From the NCBI GenBank assembly GCA_023414875.1, contig JAEZMV010000016.1, positions 1-64,000 of the forward strand: a stretch of DNA of 64,000 nt, given 5' to 3'. The notes under the pieces were generated by a model that searched no databases, was not told the DNA's origin, and saw only the letters and a list, made by a program, of their open reading frames with translations. Within the stretch, counting starts at the first letter, position 1, and each line of letters opens with the position of its first letter. Source of the DNA: Bacillota bacterium. Lineage in GTDB: Bacteria > Bacillota > Clostridia > Lachnospirales > Lachnospiraceae. Positions 43,666 through 53,600 of the stretch are shown piece by piece. A program made the position numbers and the translations under genes.

Positions 43666-43685
43666 CAATTATTTATTTTTTTATA

Positions 43686-43732
43686 TAAAAACAGCCATAA
43701 CTTAAAACATAAAGTATAAATTATGGCTGTCG
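43686..43732 (-). terminator. Terminator of the zinc-ribbon protein gene
   Basis: Stem ACAGCCATAA (43691-43700) pairs with TTATGGCTGT (43721-43730). On the minus strand it is followed by TTTTTATATAAA. Confidence 0.75.
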
Positions 43733-43743
43733 TATGTAGTATT

Positions 43744-44352
43744 TTATTGGAGTTTTTGTCCACAGGATGCACAGAAAGTTGCACTATCTCTGTTAACAGT
43801 ATTGCACTTAGGACAAACCGTTCCTTGAACCTGTTGATTCATCGGAGGCACTGGTTGACCTACCTGAGGCATCGGAGGCACTGGTTGACCTACCTGAGGC
43901 ATCGGTTTCTGTTGTTTTGTACCTTCACCAGATAAGTTTAAAATGAAACCAAGCTTCATATCCTTCTTTATCAGAACACAAATAATAAATAATACAAAAA
44001 CAACGATAACAGCTATATTGAACAAAATAGATGCATATTTATGAATGTTGAAAAATGCTTTTTGTAAAAAGAATTCGTCATTATAATCTGAAGGTGTAAC
44101 CAAATCACTTAAGTTGCTTAATATTGCTAATCCGAGATAAACTAGGTTGAAAAACAGGGCAAAGATATAAGATTGTTTCACAGCTGTCTTAACCTTATCA
44201 TCAAAATCTAACGCAAATACTAAAACTGCAAATACAACTGCGACTAATAATCCGCTAAAATTGAGCGTTAGGTAATAACCTATAAAATACGCTAAGAGTG
44301 ATAAGATTGTTACAGGAATTCCTAAGTTTTTCTTGTCAAATAATTTTTCCAT
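43744..44352 (-). CDS. Membrane protein with a C-terminal zinc ribbon
   Basis: A 202-residue protein with four hydrophobic segments (about 10-30, 33-50, 62-82 and 110-132). A proline/glutamine linker follows that contains a perfectly duplicated ten-residue unit P-M-P-Q-V-G-Q-P-V-P. The C-terminal zinc ribbon is C-P-K-C plus C-A-S-C-G. Zinc-ribbon/TM proteins of this layout are common in Firmicutes and mostly uncharacterised. The duplication is 30 bp with no differences (43846-43905), so it is recent. ATG 44352 follows AGGAGAGG. Confidence 0.7.
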   Translation of the reverse strand: MEKLFDKKNLGIPVTILSLLAYFIGYYLTLNFSGLLVAVVFAVLVFALDFDDKVKTAVKQSYIFALFFNLVYLGLAILSNLSDLVTPSDYNDEFFLQKAFFNIHKYASILFNIAVIVVFVLFIICVLIKKDMKLGFILNLSGEGTKQQKPMPQVGQPVPPMPQVGQPVPPMNQQVQGTVCPKCNTVNRDSATFCASCGQKLQ

Positions 44353-44434
44353 GATTTGTCCTCTCCTTAATAACGATTTTAACTAATTCTACCACATTAT
44401 GCCAACTACGTCAATTATTAGAATATGACAATTG

Positions 44435-46039
44435 TTACAATTTTCCAGAATATTCCGTTTTGTCAACTAAATTTCCACATGTTGTAAATAACAATAGAGT
44501 AAACAATATACAAAATAATGTATAGGGTAATGTACAAAGAAAATCGAGGGCTTCAGGGAGTAAAAATGCAGCTAACACCGAGGCACCGATCGCTGGAGCC
44601 ATAATAGAAATTAATAATCCCAATCCCAGTAGCATTTGTATCATTTTGTTTGGCTGACCGCCGAGGACTCTTTGGTATAAGATGGTTAACCCAACGAATA
44701 CCGCTCCTGATGCTGCATATGCCAAAGCAAAAAAGACAGCTGTTAACGGATTAATATTACTAAAAATTGCATAAACAGTAAAAATAACTATTCCATCAAC
44801 ACAGGGCTTCAATATGGATGTCAAGGAAGAAGCAAATACTTTTTTGATGGATTTCTCTGGTATGAGAAAAATATAAGGTTTCAGCAACTCACCCTGTAAC
44901 TTTCCCATAACCGTCAGAAAATATTGAATGTAGATTGCCACAGCTAATATGGTGTAGCTGATTGCTTCCGGGGCATTGTTAAGCTTGATATTGTAGCCTG
45001 CAATTCCCACTACCAGCATCATAAAAATTGTATATCCATCAATAAAAATAAACCTGCTCCTTCGTTTCATCTCCAGTATATGCTTATATAAGAAGGTCAT
45101 CGATCCACTGCCATAACGAATTCCTAGTTCCTTCTCTTTGATTTTTATTTTTTTCTTCGTGGCTTGAGGAATATTTCTTCCTTCTTTCGCTGCAAGTCTG
45201 ACTTGATAGGTGTATTCCGTTGAGCGAAGGACGTCTTCATAATAATCAGCTTTTCCCATGGTGAGAAGGACAACGATTATTAATCCAATTACAAAAAACA
45301 TAGCTATCGACACCACAATGGATATCAAAGTGTTCTGAACAACACCCGTGAAGAACATAACTGACCAACCTGCGATTGGAATATATCCGAAGCCCTTTGA
45401 GGAAACCATGCGAAATAACGCTTCCAGTAATCCGACCTGTTCCTGCCTCTGTATTAACAGAGTAACAGCCACTAAGGCTCCAAGAAAAATATATAGGATT
45501 GCATTAATTATTTTTTTACGCATAGGATTACCATTCGAGAATATATAAATCCCTATTGATATCAGCTGACAGAACAAAACCATTAATGTAAAGATAAGAA
45601 ACAGAGCAAATATCTCAGTAAAACCATACCCAAAGCTGGACTTTAGGTTACCAATCTGATAAAAGATAAAAATTGAACCAAGTAAGGATTTCCCTAAGGT
45701 ACTGAGCAATCCATAAATTAATATTTTTTTGGACGAAATAGGTGCTACAAATAATAAGCCTACATCCGGCATAGTAAATAAGCTCGAGCCAGTAGATAAG
45801 CCGGTTACTGTAAAGGTATATAAGAATAGCACACCAAACCCGGTTATAACCAGATTGAGTATCCGTTCATCTGCGAATTTAGTATCCGGCATATCCTTTC
45901 CGAATACCAACAAGGTTACAACGGAAAAGATAATAAAGGCAAGAATAATAGCATAAAGGATTAAGTATGCTGGCTTTTTCTTTAAGGATAATATCTTATT
46001 TTTAATCTGAGTTATCAATAAATATGATAATGCCTTCAT
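44435..46039 (-). CDS. ABC exporter permease (ABC-2-like)
   Basis: A 534-residue membrane protein with about 12 hydrophobic segments, similar in layout to the putative ABC exporter family found in Clostridia. A charged cytosolic loop (about 275-310, K-K-K-I-K-I-K-E-K-E) divides the two halves. It overlaps by one base with the ATPase gene upstream (TAATG), so the two proteins form one transporter. The substrate is unknown; such exporters often carry peptides or lipid-linked compounds. Confidence 0.8.
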   Translation of the reverse strand: MKALSYLLITQIKNKILSLKKKPAYLILYAIILAFIIFSVVTLLVFGKDMPDTKFADERILNLVITGFGVLFLYTFTVTGLSTGSSLFTMPDVGLLFVAPISSKKILIYGLLSTLGKSLLGSIFIFYQIGNLKSSFGYGFTEIFALFLIFTLMVLFCQLISIGIYIFSNGNPMRKKIINAILYIFLGALVAVTLLIQRQEQVGLLEALFRMVSSKGFGYIPIAGWSVMFFTGVVQNTLISIVVSIAMFFVIGLIIVVLLTMGKADYYEDVLRSTEYTYQVRLAAKEGRNIPQATKKKIKIKEKELGIRYGSGSMTFLYKHILEMKRRSRFIFIDGYTIFMMLVVGIAGYNIKLNNAPEAISYTILAVAIYIQYFLTVMGKLQGELLKPYIFLIPEKSIKKVFASSLTSILKPCVDGIVIFTVYAIFSNINPLTAVFFALAYAASGAVFVGLTILYQRVLGGQPNKMIQMLLGLGLLISIMAPAIGASVLAAFLLPEALDFLCTLPYTLFCILFTLLLFTTCGNLVDKTEYSGKL

Positions 46040-46764
46040 TAATGCTTATCTCCCTCCGAATTTCTCTTATCCCTTTCTGTAATGGCAAAAAATAGTTCTT
46101 CCAGGTTTTCTCCTGAACCTCTGATATCATTTCTTGTCCTTCTAGCCGCAATTCTGCCATCCATCATGATATTAGTACTATCCCAGAATTCCGCAACGCT
46201 ATCCAGCATATGTGTACTAATTAATATGGCTGCACCTTCTCTTTTTTTCTCCACAATCATACTTTTCAGTTCCTTAATCGCATGGGGGTCCAATCCCACC
46301 ATAGGTTCATCGAATAATATTACCTTAGGGCCTGGAAGTAAACCACAACAGATGGATACCTTTTGCTGCATGCCTTTTGATAACTCACTACCAAACTTAT
46401 TCTTTTTATCATCAAGTTCAAACCTTTGCAACAGCTGTTCTGCACTTTCTTTCCAGTTCTCCAGAGAATACGCTCTGGCAATAAACTCCATATGCTCCCA
46501 TACAGTAAGCATATCATATAACGCTGGAATCTCCGGTATATATCCAAGTTCTCTTTTCGCAGGCAGCGATTTATTCTCATGTCCATGAATTAATATTGTA
46601 CCACTGAATTTCAAAAGACCTGCGATGCACTTAATAATTGTAGATTTACCGGCACCGTTCGGCCCCAGCAAAACAGATATTTCATTTTCTTTGATTTCAA
46701 AATCTACACTGTCATTAGCAACTAACTTTCCATATTTTTTTGTTACATTTCTTACTGAAAGCAT
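46039..46764 (-). CDS. ABC exporter ATPase subunit
   Basis: A 241-residue ABC ATPase with Walker A G-P-N-G-A-G-K-S-T near 38, the signature L-S-K-G-M-Q-Q-K near 130 (a K replaces the usual second G, common in ABC-2 exporters), Walker B F-D-E-P-M-V-G-L-D near 155 and the H-loop S-T-H near 188. The longer open frame starts at 46869 but lacks a ribosome binding site; ATG 46764 has GGAGGG 5 bases upstream and matches the family N-terminus M-L-S-V-R-N-V-T. It partners with the adjoining permease. Confidence 0.92.
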   Translation of the reverse strand: MLSVRNVTKKYGKLVANDSVDFEIKENEISVLLGPNGAGKSTIIKCIAGLLKFSGTILIHGHENKSLPAKRELGYIPEIPALYDMLTVWEHMEFIARAYSLENWKESAEQLLQRFELDDKKNKFGSELSKGMQQKVSICCGLLPGPKVILFDEPMVGLDPHAIKELKSMIVEKKREGAAILISTHMLDSVAEFWDSTNIMMDGRIAARRTRNDIRGSGENLEELFFAITERDKRNSEGDKH

Positions 46765-46906
46765 ATTACCCTCCATTCTTCTTATCCAGTAGCTGTAAAC
46801 ATTTATATAATTTATCAACTTTTTACAGTATACTATAATTTGAGTGCAGATAAAATACTTTAGACCCAATTTTAATCGTTTAATAACATTTTTCTAATAA
46901 GATATC

Positions 46907-46955
46907 AAAAAAATCTGCCGCTTATGCATAAGTATAACCCTGCATAAGGACAGAC
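46907..46955 (-). terminator. Terminator at the end of the rimP-ribF operon
   Basis: Stem with arms CTGCCGCTTATGCA (46915-46928) and TGCATAAGGACAG (46941-46953) containing a small internal mismatch. On the minus strand it is followed by seven T (46913-46907). It lies directly behind ribF and separates the operon from the ABC exporter pair. Confidence 0.85.
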
Positions 46956-46959
46956 TGTC

Positions 46960-47877
46960 TCATTTCCTAAAATAATCCCTGGACAATATAATATCTTCCC
47001 TCATTTTGATCATAAGCTCTTCCAAGGAACCGAATTTCATTTCCGGGCGGATATAATAAAATAGCTCTACCTCAATCATTTTACCATACAGATCACTGTC
47101 ATAATCAAAAATGTAGGTTTCAACGCCAATGTATTCTTCTTCTCCCACAGTTGGCTTATATCCGACATTGGTAACCCCGGTATGGTAGATACCCTCTATC
47201 AGTGTTTTAGATGCGTATACACCGCAGGGAGGTAACAGCTTCGTGGAAGGTGGTATCAGATTTGTTGTCGGCATACCTAAGGTTCTCCCTATTCTTCTGC
47301 CGTGAACTACTTCACCTCGAATCGTATAGGGATATCCCAGCATCGCATTAACAGCCTCCATATTGCCGACTTTTAGTGCATCGCGGATTGCAGAACTACT
47401 GATTATCTCATTCTTCCATTTTTTCTTTTCACAGGATATTACCTTATAACCATAAGTTGTTTCATATTCCTTTAAAAGAGCAACATCACCTCTTCGATGT
47501 AACCCAAAGCGAAAATCATTACCCACAACAATTATCTTTGCATCCAACTTCTCCACAAGTATTTCTTTGATAAAATCTTCCGGATCCATTGATCTGGTTT
47601 CCTCTGTAAATGGATAAGATACCAGCACATCTACACCGCAATGGTTTAGCTTTACAAGTTTCTCCTCTTCCGTATTAATGAGTTCAAATTCCTTATCAGA
47701 AAATAAATTACCGGGATGCAAAAGAAAACTGAACATAACAGCTTTCAATCCCTGCTCTTTATAGGATATAATTAAGTCAATCAGCTGCTGGTGTCCAAGG
47801 TGAAGTCCATCAAATTTTCCAAGGGTAACAGCGCTGTTCTTCAATTTAAAATTCGTATTTCCTGCAATATACTCCAT
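46960..47877 (-). CDS. ribF: Bifunctional riboflavin kinase / FAD synthetase
   Basis: RibF turns riboflavin into FMN and FAD. The 305-residue protein has the N-terminal nucleotidyltransferase domain with G-K-F-D-G-L-H-L-G-H-Q near residue 22-32 and I-S-S-S-A-I-R near 155. The C-terminal kinase domain (about 180-305) has G-R-x-I-G-R-T-L-G-M-P-T-T-N near 195. ATG 47877 follows GGAGG. It is the last gene of the rimP-nusA-infB operon. Confidence 0.96.
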   Translation of the reverse strand: MEYIAGNTNFKLKNSAVTLGKFDGLHLGHQQLIDLIISYKEQGLKAVMFSFLLHPGNLFSDKEFELINTEEEKLVKLNHCGVDVLVSYPFTEETRSMDPEDFIKEILVEKLDAKIIVVGNDFRFGLHRRGDVALLKEYETTYGYKVISCEKKKWKNEIISSSAIRDALKVGNMEAVNAMLGYPYTIRGEVVHGRRIGRTLGMPTTNLIPPSTKLLPPCGVYASKTLIEGIYHTGVTNVGYKPTVGEEEYIGVETYIFDYDSDLYGKMIEVELFYYIRPEMKFGSLEELMIKMREDIILSRDYFRK

Positions 47878-47959
47878 CGCTTCCTCCAGACTCTCCCGTA
47901 AATGTAAGCTGATTTAAGCTGTCATGCTTACTATGGCACTAGCACCATATAAATCGATG

Positions 47960-48862
47960 CTATGACAAAAACATTTTTACGGGTTTATACAGGTCTTCTT
48001 CTTTGTCATGACGATATATACCAACAAAGTTATCCTCAGCATCATAAACCCTAACGAATTCTGTCGCATCCTCCAGCTCAGTCTGTATCAAATGTTCCTT
48101 ATTAAAAGAATTACCATTATAGATCAATTTGTGGTGCTGACGGTCAATATTAATTTTTGTATAGCTTTGAAAAAAGTGATCAATTGCTATGATATACTCG
48201 TGTAAACTATGATCCTGCACCAATGCTTCAATTTCCGACAGCTTCAAGGCTTGTCCTATTTGAAAATTGCCGACAGCCGTTCGTACAAGACTTTTCATAG
48301 TACCACCACAGCCTAAGTTCTCACCAATATCATGTAGTAAGGTTCTTATATAGGTTCCTTTTCCGCAATCAACAGACAATAATACTTCTTTCGCTTCTTC
48401 TGAATAAGCCAGAATGCGAATATCCTTTATGATTACCTTTCGTCGCTCTCTATCTATCTCCTTACCCTGTCTTGCAAGTTCATAGAGCTTTTTACCATTC
48501 ACTTTAATCGCTGAATACATGGGTGGTAATTGAAAATATTCTCCTATGTAGCTTTTTACCACTTCTGTTATTCGTACTATATCCACAGTAACTTCAGCGG
48601 TTTTTAAAACGGTCCCGGTAATATCCTGAGTATCTGTTGTTATTCCCAGCTTAAGAACAGCCTCATAAGTTTTATCCTTATCGGTTATCATATCCACCAG
48701 TTTCGTTGCCTTACCAAGACATACAGGAAGTACTCCCGTGGCATCCGGATCTAAAGTACCGGTATGACCTATTTTTTTCATTTTTAAGATACCTCTCATT
48801 TTTGCTACTACATCATGAGAGGTATATCCTTGTTCTTTATAAACATTTATAATTCCATTCAT
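47960..48862 (-). CDS. truB: tRNA pseudouridine-55 synthase
   Basis: TruB makes pseudouridine 55 in the T-loop of tRNAs. The 300-residue protein has the catalytic block G-H-T-G-T-L-D-P-D-A near residue 33-42, with the Asp nucleophile, the K-P-x-G-like N-terminal segment (here V-Y-K-E-Q-G) and the R-S-G / Y-I-R-T-L motifs. The longer frame begins at 48898, but family alignment and AAGGAG at 48875-48880 favour ATG 48862 (TTG 48865 is adjacent). Co-transcribed with nrnA and ribF. Confidence 0.94.
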   Translation of the reverse strand: MNGIINVYKEQGYTSHDVVAKMRGILKMKKIGHTGTLDPDATGVLPVCLGKATKLVDMITDKDKTYEAVLKLGITTDTQDITGTVLKTAEVTVDIVRITEVVKSYIGEYFQLPPMYSAIKVNGKKLYELARQGKEIDRERRKVIIKDIRILAYSEEAKEVLLSVDCGKGTYIRTLLHDIGENLGCGGTMKSLVRTAVGNFQIGQALKLSEIEALVQDHSLHEYIIAIDHFFQSYTKINIDRQHHKLIYNGNSFNKEHLIQTELEDATEFVRVYDAEDNFVGIYRHDKEEDLYKPVKMFLS

Positions 48863-49078
48863 CAATTTACTGCGCTCCTTATTATATACTACTAACATGA
48901 TGTCTTTTTAAGGTAGCTTAAATAACTAAGAATTATGCTTAACAAAATGAATTTGGCTTTACATAATGAATTTTGCTTACAAAATAATTTCACACAAATA
49001 TATCTGCTGCATTGTAGATGCTGCTTAATAAATGAATATTGGCTTTACAAAATTCTATTCATATAGCTTAGTAGCTTC

Positions 49079-50068
49079 CTAAGAATTTTGGTTACAAAAT
49101 TCTTTGAGTTCTTTTAATTGTGCTTCAATATGAGGAGTCAGATTATTGATCACGTCATGAACAGATCCTCTCATGGTGCAGCCGGCCGCTTTAATATGTC
49201 CGCCACCCCCAAAATATACTGCTATCTTGCTGACATTAACTTCACCATTTGACCTCATACTTACTTTAAATTCACGAAAATCCGATTCATAAATAAATAT
49301 CGCAACTTCCGTGCCCTTTGTAACACGGAGTTGATCAATGATTCCATCCATATCAGAGGAAGATGCACCATAAAAGTCAAGCATTCTTCGGTTAAGCGAA
49401 GCAAATACAACTTTACCGTCAAGGACTAATATACTCTCCATCAGACAGCGACCCAGTATTTGATTTTGTATATATGTCTTCGCATAAAAGGACTCATCAA
49501 TTAAGGATGAGAAGTCAATACCTTTTCCGATTAGTCTTCCTGCTATATTCATTGTTTTTTCCGAAGTATTGGAATGCTTGAACACTCCGGTATCATGAAT
49601 AATGCCTACATAGAGTGCTTCAGCAATCTCTTTCGTAACCCGATCTTCCTCCATCAAAGTATATAATACCTCACAGGTAGATGAAGCATCGATCACCACA
49701 TGATTCACCTCTCCGAATAACTGATTACTGATGTGGTGGTCGATGTTAATCGTTTTATTTGCTGTATTGAAATACTTTAATGCATTACCCAATCGATCCA
49801 AGCTTCCGCAGTCCAAAGAAATAAATACATCGTATACTTCGTCGGATTCATAGGAATGCTTGATCTCATCCACACCGGTTAAAATATGAAATTCGTTCCC
49901 GAAGGTTTCCAAGTATACATCAACGATTTCAATCCCGAATTCTTCTTTATTCTGTTTCAGATATTGGTAAAGTGCGGTGCAGGATCCGACACAATCGCCA
50001 TCCGGCCTGATATGACCTGCAATTGCAATCTTCTTTACACCGACGATTTCTGCATTAATCTTTTCCAT
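49079..50068 (-). CDS. nrnA: DHH-family oligoribonuclease / pAp phosphatase
   Basis: NrnA degrades short oligoribonucleotides and dephosphorylates 3'-phosphoadenosine 5'-phosphate. The 329-residue protein has the motifs of the DHH family: H-I-R-P-D-G-D near 24, S-L-D-C-G near 86, N-I-D-H-H near 110, and the C-terminal DHHA1 domain with G-G-G-G-H near 292. ATG 50068 has GAGGA about 11 bases upstream; the 50101 start would overlap rbfA by 20 bases. This gene sits between rbfA and truB as in many Clostridia. Confidence 0.92.
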   Translation of the reverse strand: MEKINAEIVGVKKIAIAGHIRPDGDCVGSCTALYQYLKQNKEEFGIEIVDVYLETFGNEFHILTGVDEIKHSYESDEVYDVFISLDCGSLDRLGNALKYFNTANKTINIDHHISNQLFGEVNHVVIDASSTCEVLYTLMEEDRVTKEIAEALYVGIIHDTGVFKHSNTSEKTMNIAGRLIGKGIDFSSLIDESFYAKTYIQNQILGRCLMESILVLDGKVVFASLNRRMLDFYGASSSDMDGIIDQLRVTKGTEVAIFIYESDFREFKVSMRSNGEVNVSKIAVYFGGGGHIKAAGCTMRGSVHDVINNLTPHIEAQLKELKEFCNQNS

Positions 50069-50081
50069 AAGCCTATCTTCC

Positions 50082-50606
50082 TCATTCCCTATTGTCATCA
50101 TCTGTATCTTCTAAATTAATATCTTCTTCATTACCTTCGTCGTCTTCTTCATTACCTTCGTCGTCTTCTTCCTCATCCGAATCCTGTTCATCCTCATCGT
50201 AATAATCGTCCTCTTCGGTAGCTTCCATCATGATTTCGGAAGAATTCTTATTAACTTCATCAATTAATTTAGACATATGAACACCATATTCTATAGAATT
50301 ATCAATGACAAAAGAAAGCTCTGGTGTATTTCGTAAATTAAGCGTCTTTGCTAATTGTCCTCGCATGTAGGAAGCTGCACTTTTTAATCCGCGCAGGGTC
50401 GAAGCTTTGGATTCATCATCTCCCAGAACACTGATATATACCTTCGCATTCTTTAAGTCAGGTGATACTTCAACCGAGACCACTGAGGTCATCGGATTTA
50501 TTCTGGGATCTTTTATCTCCCTGCTGATTAATGTGCTCAGCACTTTTTGAACTTCACCGTTAATTCTGGTGTTCTTAATACTATTTTTCCTCATACTATT
50601 AACCAT
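50082..50606 (-). CDS. rbfA: 30S ribosome-binding factor A with an acidic repeat tail
   Basis: RbfA helps mature the 30S subunit and is needed for cold growth. Residues 1-120 are the KH-like core (R-I-N-G-E-V-Q, D-P-R-I-N, V-S-V-L-G-D, P-E-L-S-F-V). Beyond that lies an unusual 50-residue tail of Asp and Glu with a duplicated seven-residue unit D-D-E-G-N-E-E, encoded by a perfect 21-bp repeat near 50133-50172. Typical RbfA proteins end near 120. Start 50606 is used; ATG 50594 (four codons in) is equally plausible. Confidence 0.93.
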   Translation of the reverse strand: MVNSMRKNSIKNTRINGEVQKVLSTLISREIKDPRINPMTSVVSVEVSPDLKNAKVYISVLGDDESKASTLRGLKSAASYMRGQLAKTLNLRNTPELSFVIDNSIEYGVHMSKLIDEVNKNSSEIMMEATEEDDYYDEDEQDSDEEEDDEGNEEDDEGNEEDINLEDTDDDNRE

Positions 50607-50669
50607 TACCTTTCTGTCAGGGCAAGATGGTTCTTGCCATTATACCAAGTAGAAAAAGCTTACTTCTTC

Positions 50670-53600
50670 TTATCTTGGTACTTCTGCCATAATATAAAGT
50701 TCAACCTTGTCACCTTCCTTGACCTCATTAAACTTTTCAAATACCAAACCACATTCGTAACCAGTAGCAACTTCCTTAACATCATCCTGGAATCGCTTTA
50801 AGGATGCTAATGTTCCCTCATAGATAAGTTCATTATCTCTGTATATTCTGGCTTTGCTTCCCCTGATTACCTTTCCGTCAAGAACATAGGAACCTGCAAT
50901 GGTTCCAACGCCGGAAGCCTTAAAGGTCATACGTATCTCTGCGTGACCGATAATTCTCTCCTCAAAAACTGGATCTAACATACCCTTCATAGCAGCTTCA
51001 ATATCATTAATTGCGTTATAAATGACACGATACAATTTTACTTCTACCATTTCACGATCCGCAGTTTCCTTTGCAGCATTATCCGGTCTAACATTAAAAC
51101 CGATAATGATTGCATTCGAGGTACTGGCAAGTATTACGTCGGATTCATTGATGGCACCAACACCACCATGAAGAATACGGACAGCTACTTCTTTATTGCT
51201 GAGCTTTAGTAAGCTTTGTTTCATTGCTTCAAAGGAACCTTGAACATCAGCCTTAATAATTAAATTAAGTTCCTTTATATTGCCTGCTTGAATTTGCGAG
51301 AATAATCCATCTAAGGATAACTTCGCTTTTGTATCAGCAATCAGCTTCTCTTTGCTCTGTGACAAGTAAGCTTCGGCAATAGTTCTAGCTTCTTTTTCAC
51401 TATCTGTAGCCAGGAAGGTTTCTCCTGCATCCGGAACTTCATTTAAACCAAGAATTTCTACAGGTGTAGAAGGCGTTGCTTCCTTTACTCTTCTACCCTT
51501 GTCATCCATCATAGCACGTACTTTACCAAAGGAGGCTCCGACAGCTACGTTGTCTCCGACATGAAGTGTTCCCTTTTGAACTAATATAGTTGCAACCGGA
51601 CCTCTACCCTTATCAAGCTCAGCTTCAATAACGATACCTCTGGCATTACGATTCGGATTTGCTTTTAACTCAATCATTTCAGCTGTTAGCAATATCATTT
51701 CCAGCAGCTGCTCAATACCTTCCTTAGTATGTGCGGAAACCGGAACAAATATTGTATCACCGCCCCAATCCTCGGCAATTAATTCATACTCAGTTAATTC
51801 CTGTTTTACACGCTCAATATTCGCACTTGGTTTATCTATCTTGTTAATTGCTACAATAATTTGCACTCCAGCTGCTTTCGCATGATTGATTGCTTCTACC
51901 GTCTGAGGCATAACACCGTCATCAGCTGCTACCACAAGTATTGCGATATCAGTTGACTTTGCACCACGCTTACGCATGGAAGTAAATGCTTCATGTCCCG
52001 GTGTATCTAAGAAGGTAATCCTCTCTCCGTTTACTTCAACCACATATGCACCGATATGTTGAGTAATACCACCGGCTTCTCTGGAGGTTACATTTGTTTC
52101 TCTGATCGCATCAAGAAGAGAGGTTTTACCGTGGTCAACATGCCCCATGACACATACAACCGGAGGACGCTTATCCATTGTCTCAGGATCTTCTTCATCT
52201 TCCTTTAGTAATTCTTCCACTTCATTCACTTTAACTTCTTTTTCAACGATGATTTCATACTCTATAGCTATTTCTTCTGCTTCTTCAAATGTAATTTCCT
52301 GATTTAGTGTTACAATCTTGCCAGCAAGGAAAAGCTTTTTAATCAAGGCAGCTGAAGGCTTCTTCATCTTCTCCGCCAGTTCTTTTATCGTTAGAACTTC
52401 CGGAATAGATATAGTCTTAATTTCTTCTTCAATCACTTGAATCGGCTTAGGCTGAATAAACTGGCCCTTCTTTGGAGCAAGTTTTGTCTTGATATTGGAA
52501 TCGTCCTCACGCTCAATCAGATTTCTTTCTTTATAATTCTTTTCTTTATTAATTCTGTCTCTGTTTCTCTTATTGCTATTATCATTCTTTTCAGCTACCT
52601 TTTGATCCAAGATCTGCTGATCAAAGTTTTTACGTTCACCGCCTGCTCTTCCAGCACCAGGGCCTTTTTTTGCTCCTGCTGCACGATTACCGTAGCTTGG
52701 CTTATCGTCATCATCTTTACCCATATCTTCAAAACCGCGTGATGAAAAACCACCTCCCGGTCTCTGTCCGCTGTTTGGTCTGGAGTATCCTGTTCCGCCA
52801 CCATAACCGCCTCTGCCTTGCTGTCCACCGGCTGCAGAAGGGCGAGCTCCGCCACCTCCCGGTCTGTTTCCTTGGTAACCCTGACCCTGCGGTCTGTTTC
52901 CTTGATAACCTTCACCCTGTGGTCTATTTCCTTGATAGCCTTCACCCTGTGGTCTGTTACCCTGGTAGCCCTGACCCTGCGGTCTGTTACCCTGATATCC
53001 CTGACCCTGCGGTCTATTTCCCTGATAACCTTCACCCTGTGGTCTGTTTCCCTGGTAGCCCTGACCCTGTGGTCTGTTACCTTGATAGCCTTGACCCTGC
53101 GGTCTGTTACCCTGATAACCTTCACCCTGTGGTCTGTTTCCCTGGTAGCCTTCACCCTGTGGTCTGTTACCCTGGTAACCCTGACCCTGTGGCCTGTTCC
53201 CCTGATAACCTTGACCCTGTGGTCTGTTTCCCTGGTAACCCTCACCCTGTGGTCTGTTTCCCTGGTAACCCTGACCCTGCGGTCTATTTCCTTGATAACC
53301 TTGGCCCTGTGGTCTATTTCCCTGGTAACCTTCACCCTGTGGTCTATTTCCCTGGTAACCTTCACCCTGTGGTCTGTTTCCTTGATAACCTTGACCCTGT
53401 GGCCTGTTTCCCTGGTAACCTTCACCGGAGGATCTATTTCCTTGATAGCCTTGACCCTGTGGCCTATTTCCCTGATAACCATCAGGTCTTGTTGTATATC
53501 TCTGACCGTCTTGGCCTTGATTTCTTTGTCCTTCCGGTCTTTGTCCGGAAGTATAATTCTGACTCTGCTCTCCTGGTACTCTTTGTGTAGAATTAGTGCT

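Noticed and set aside
52861..53480. Regular 30-bp repeats that could be mistaken for a CRISPR array
   Set aside because: Units are directly adjacent without spacers, are in frame and encode a repeated decapeptide; no cas genes are present.
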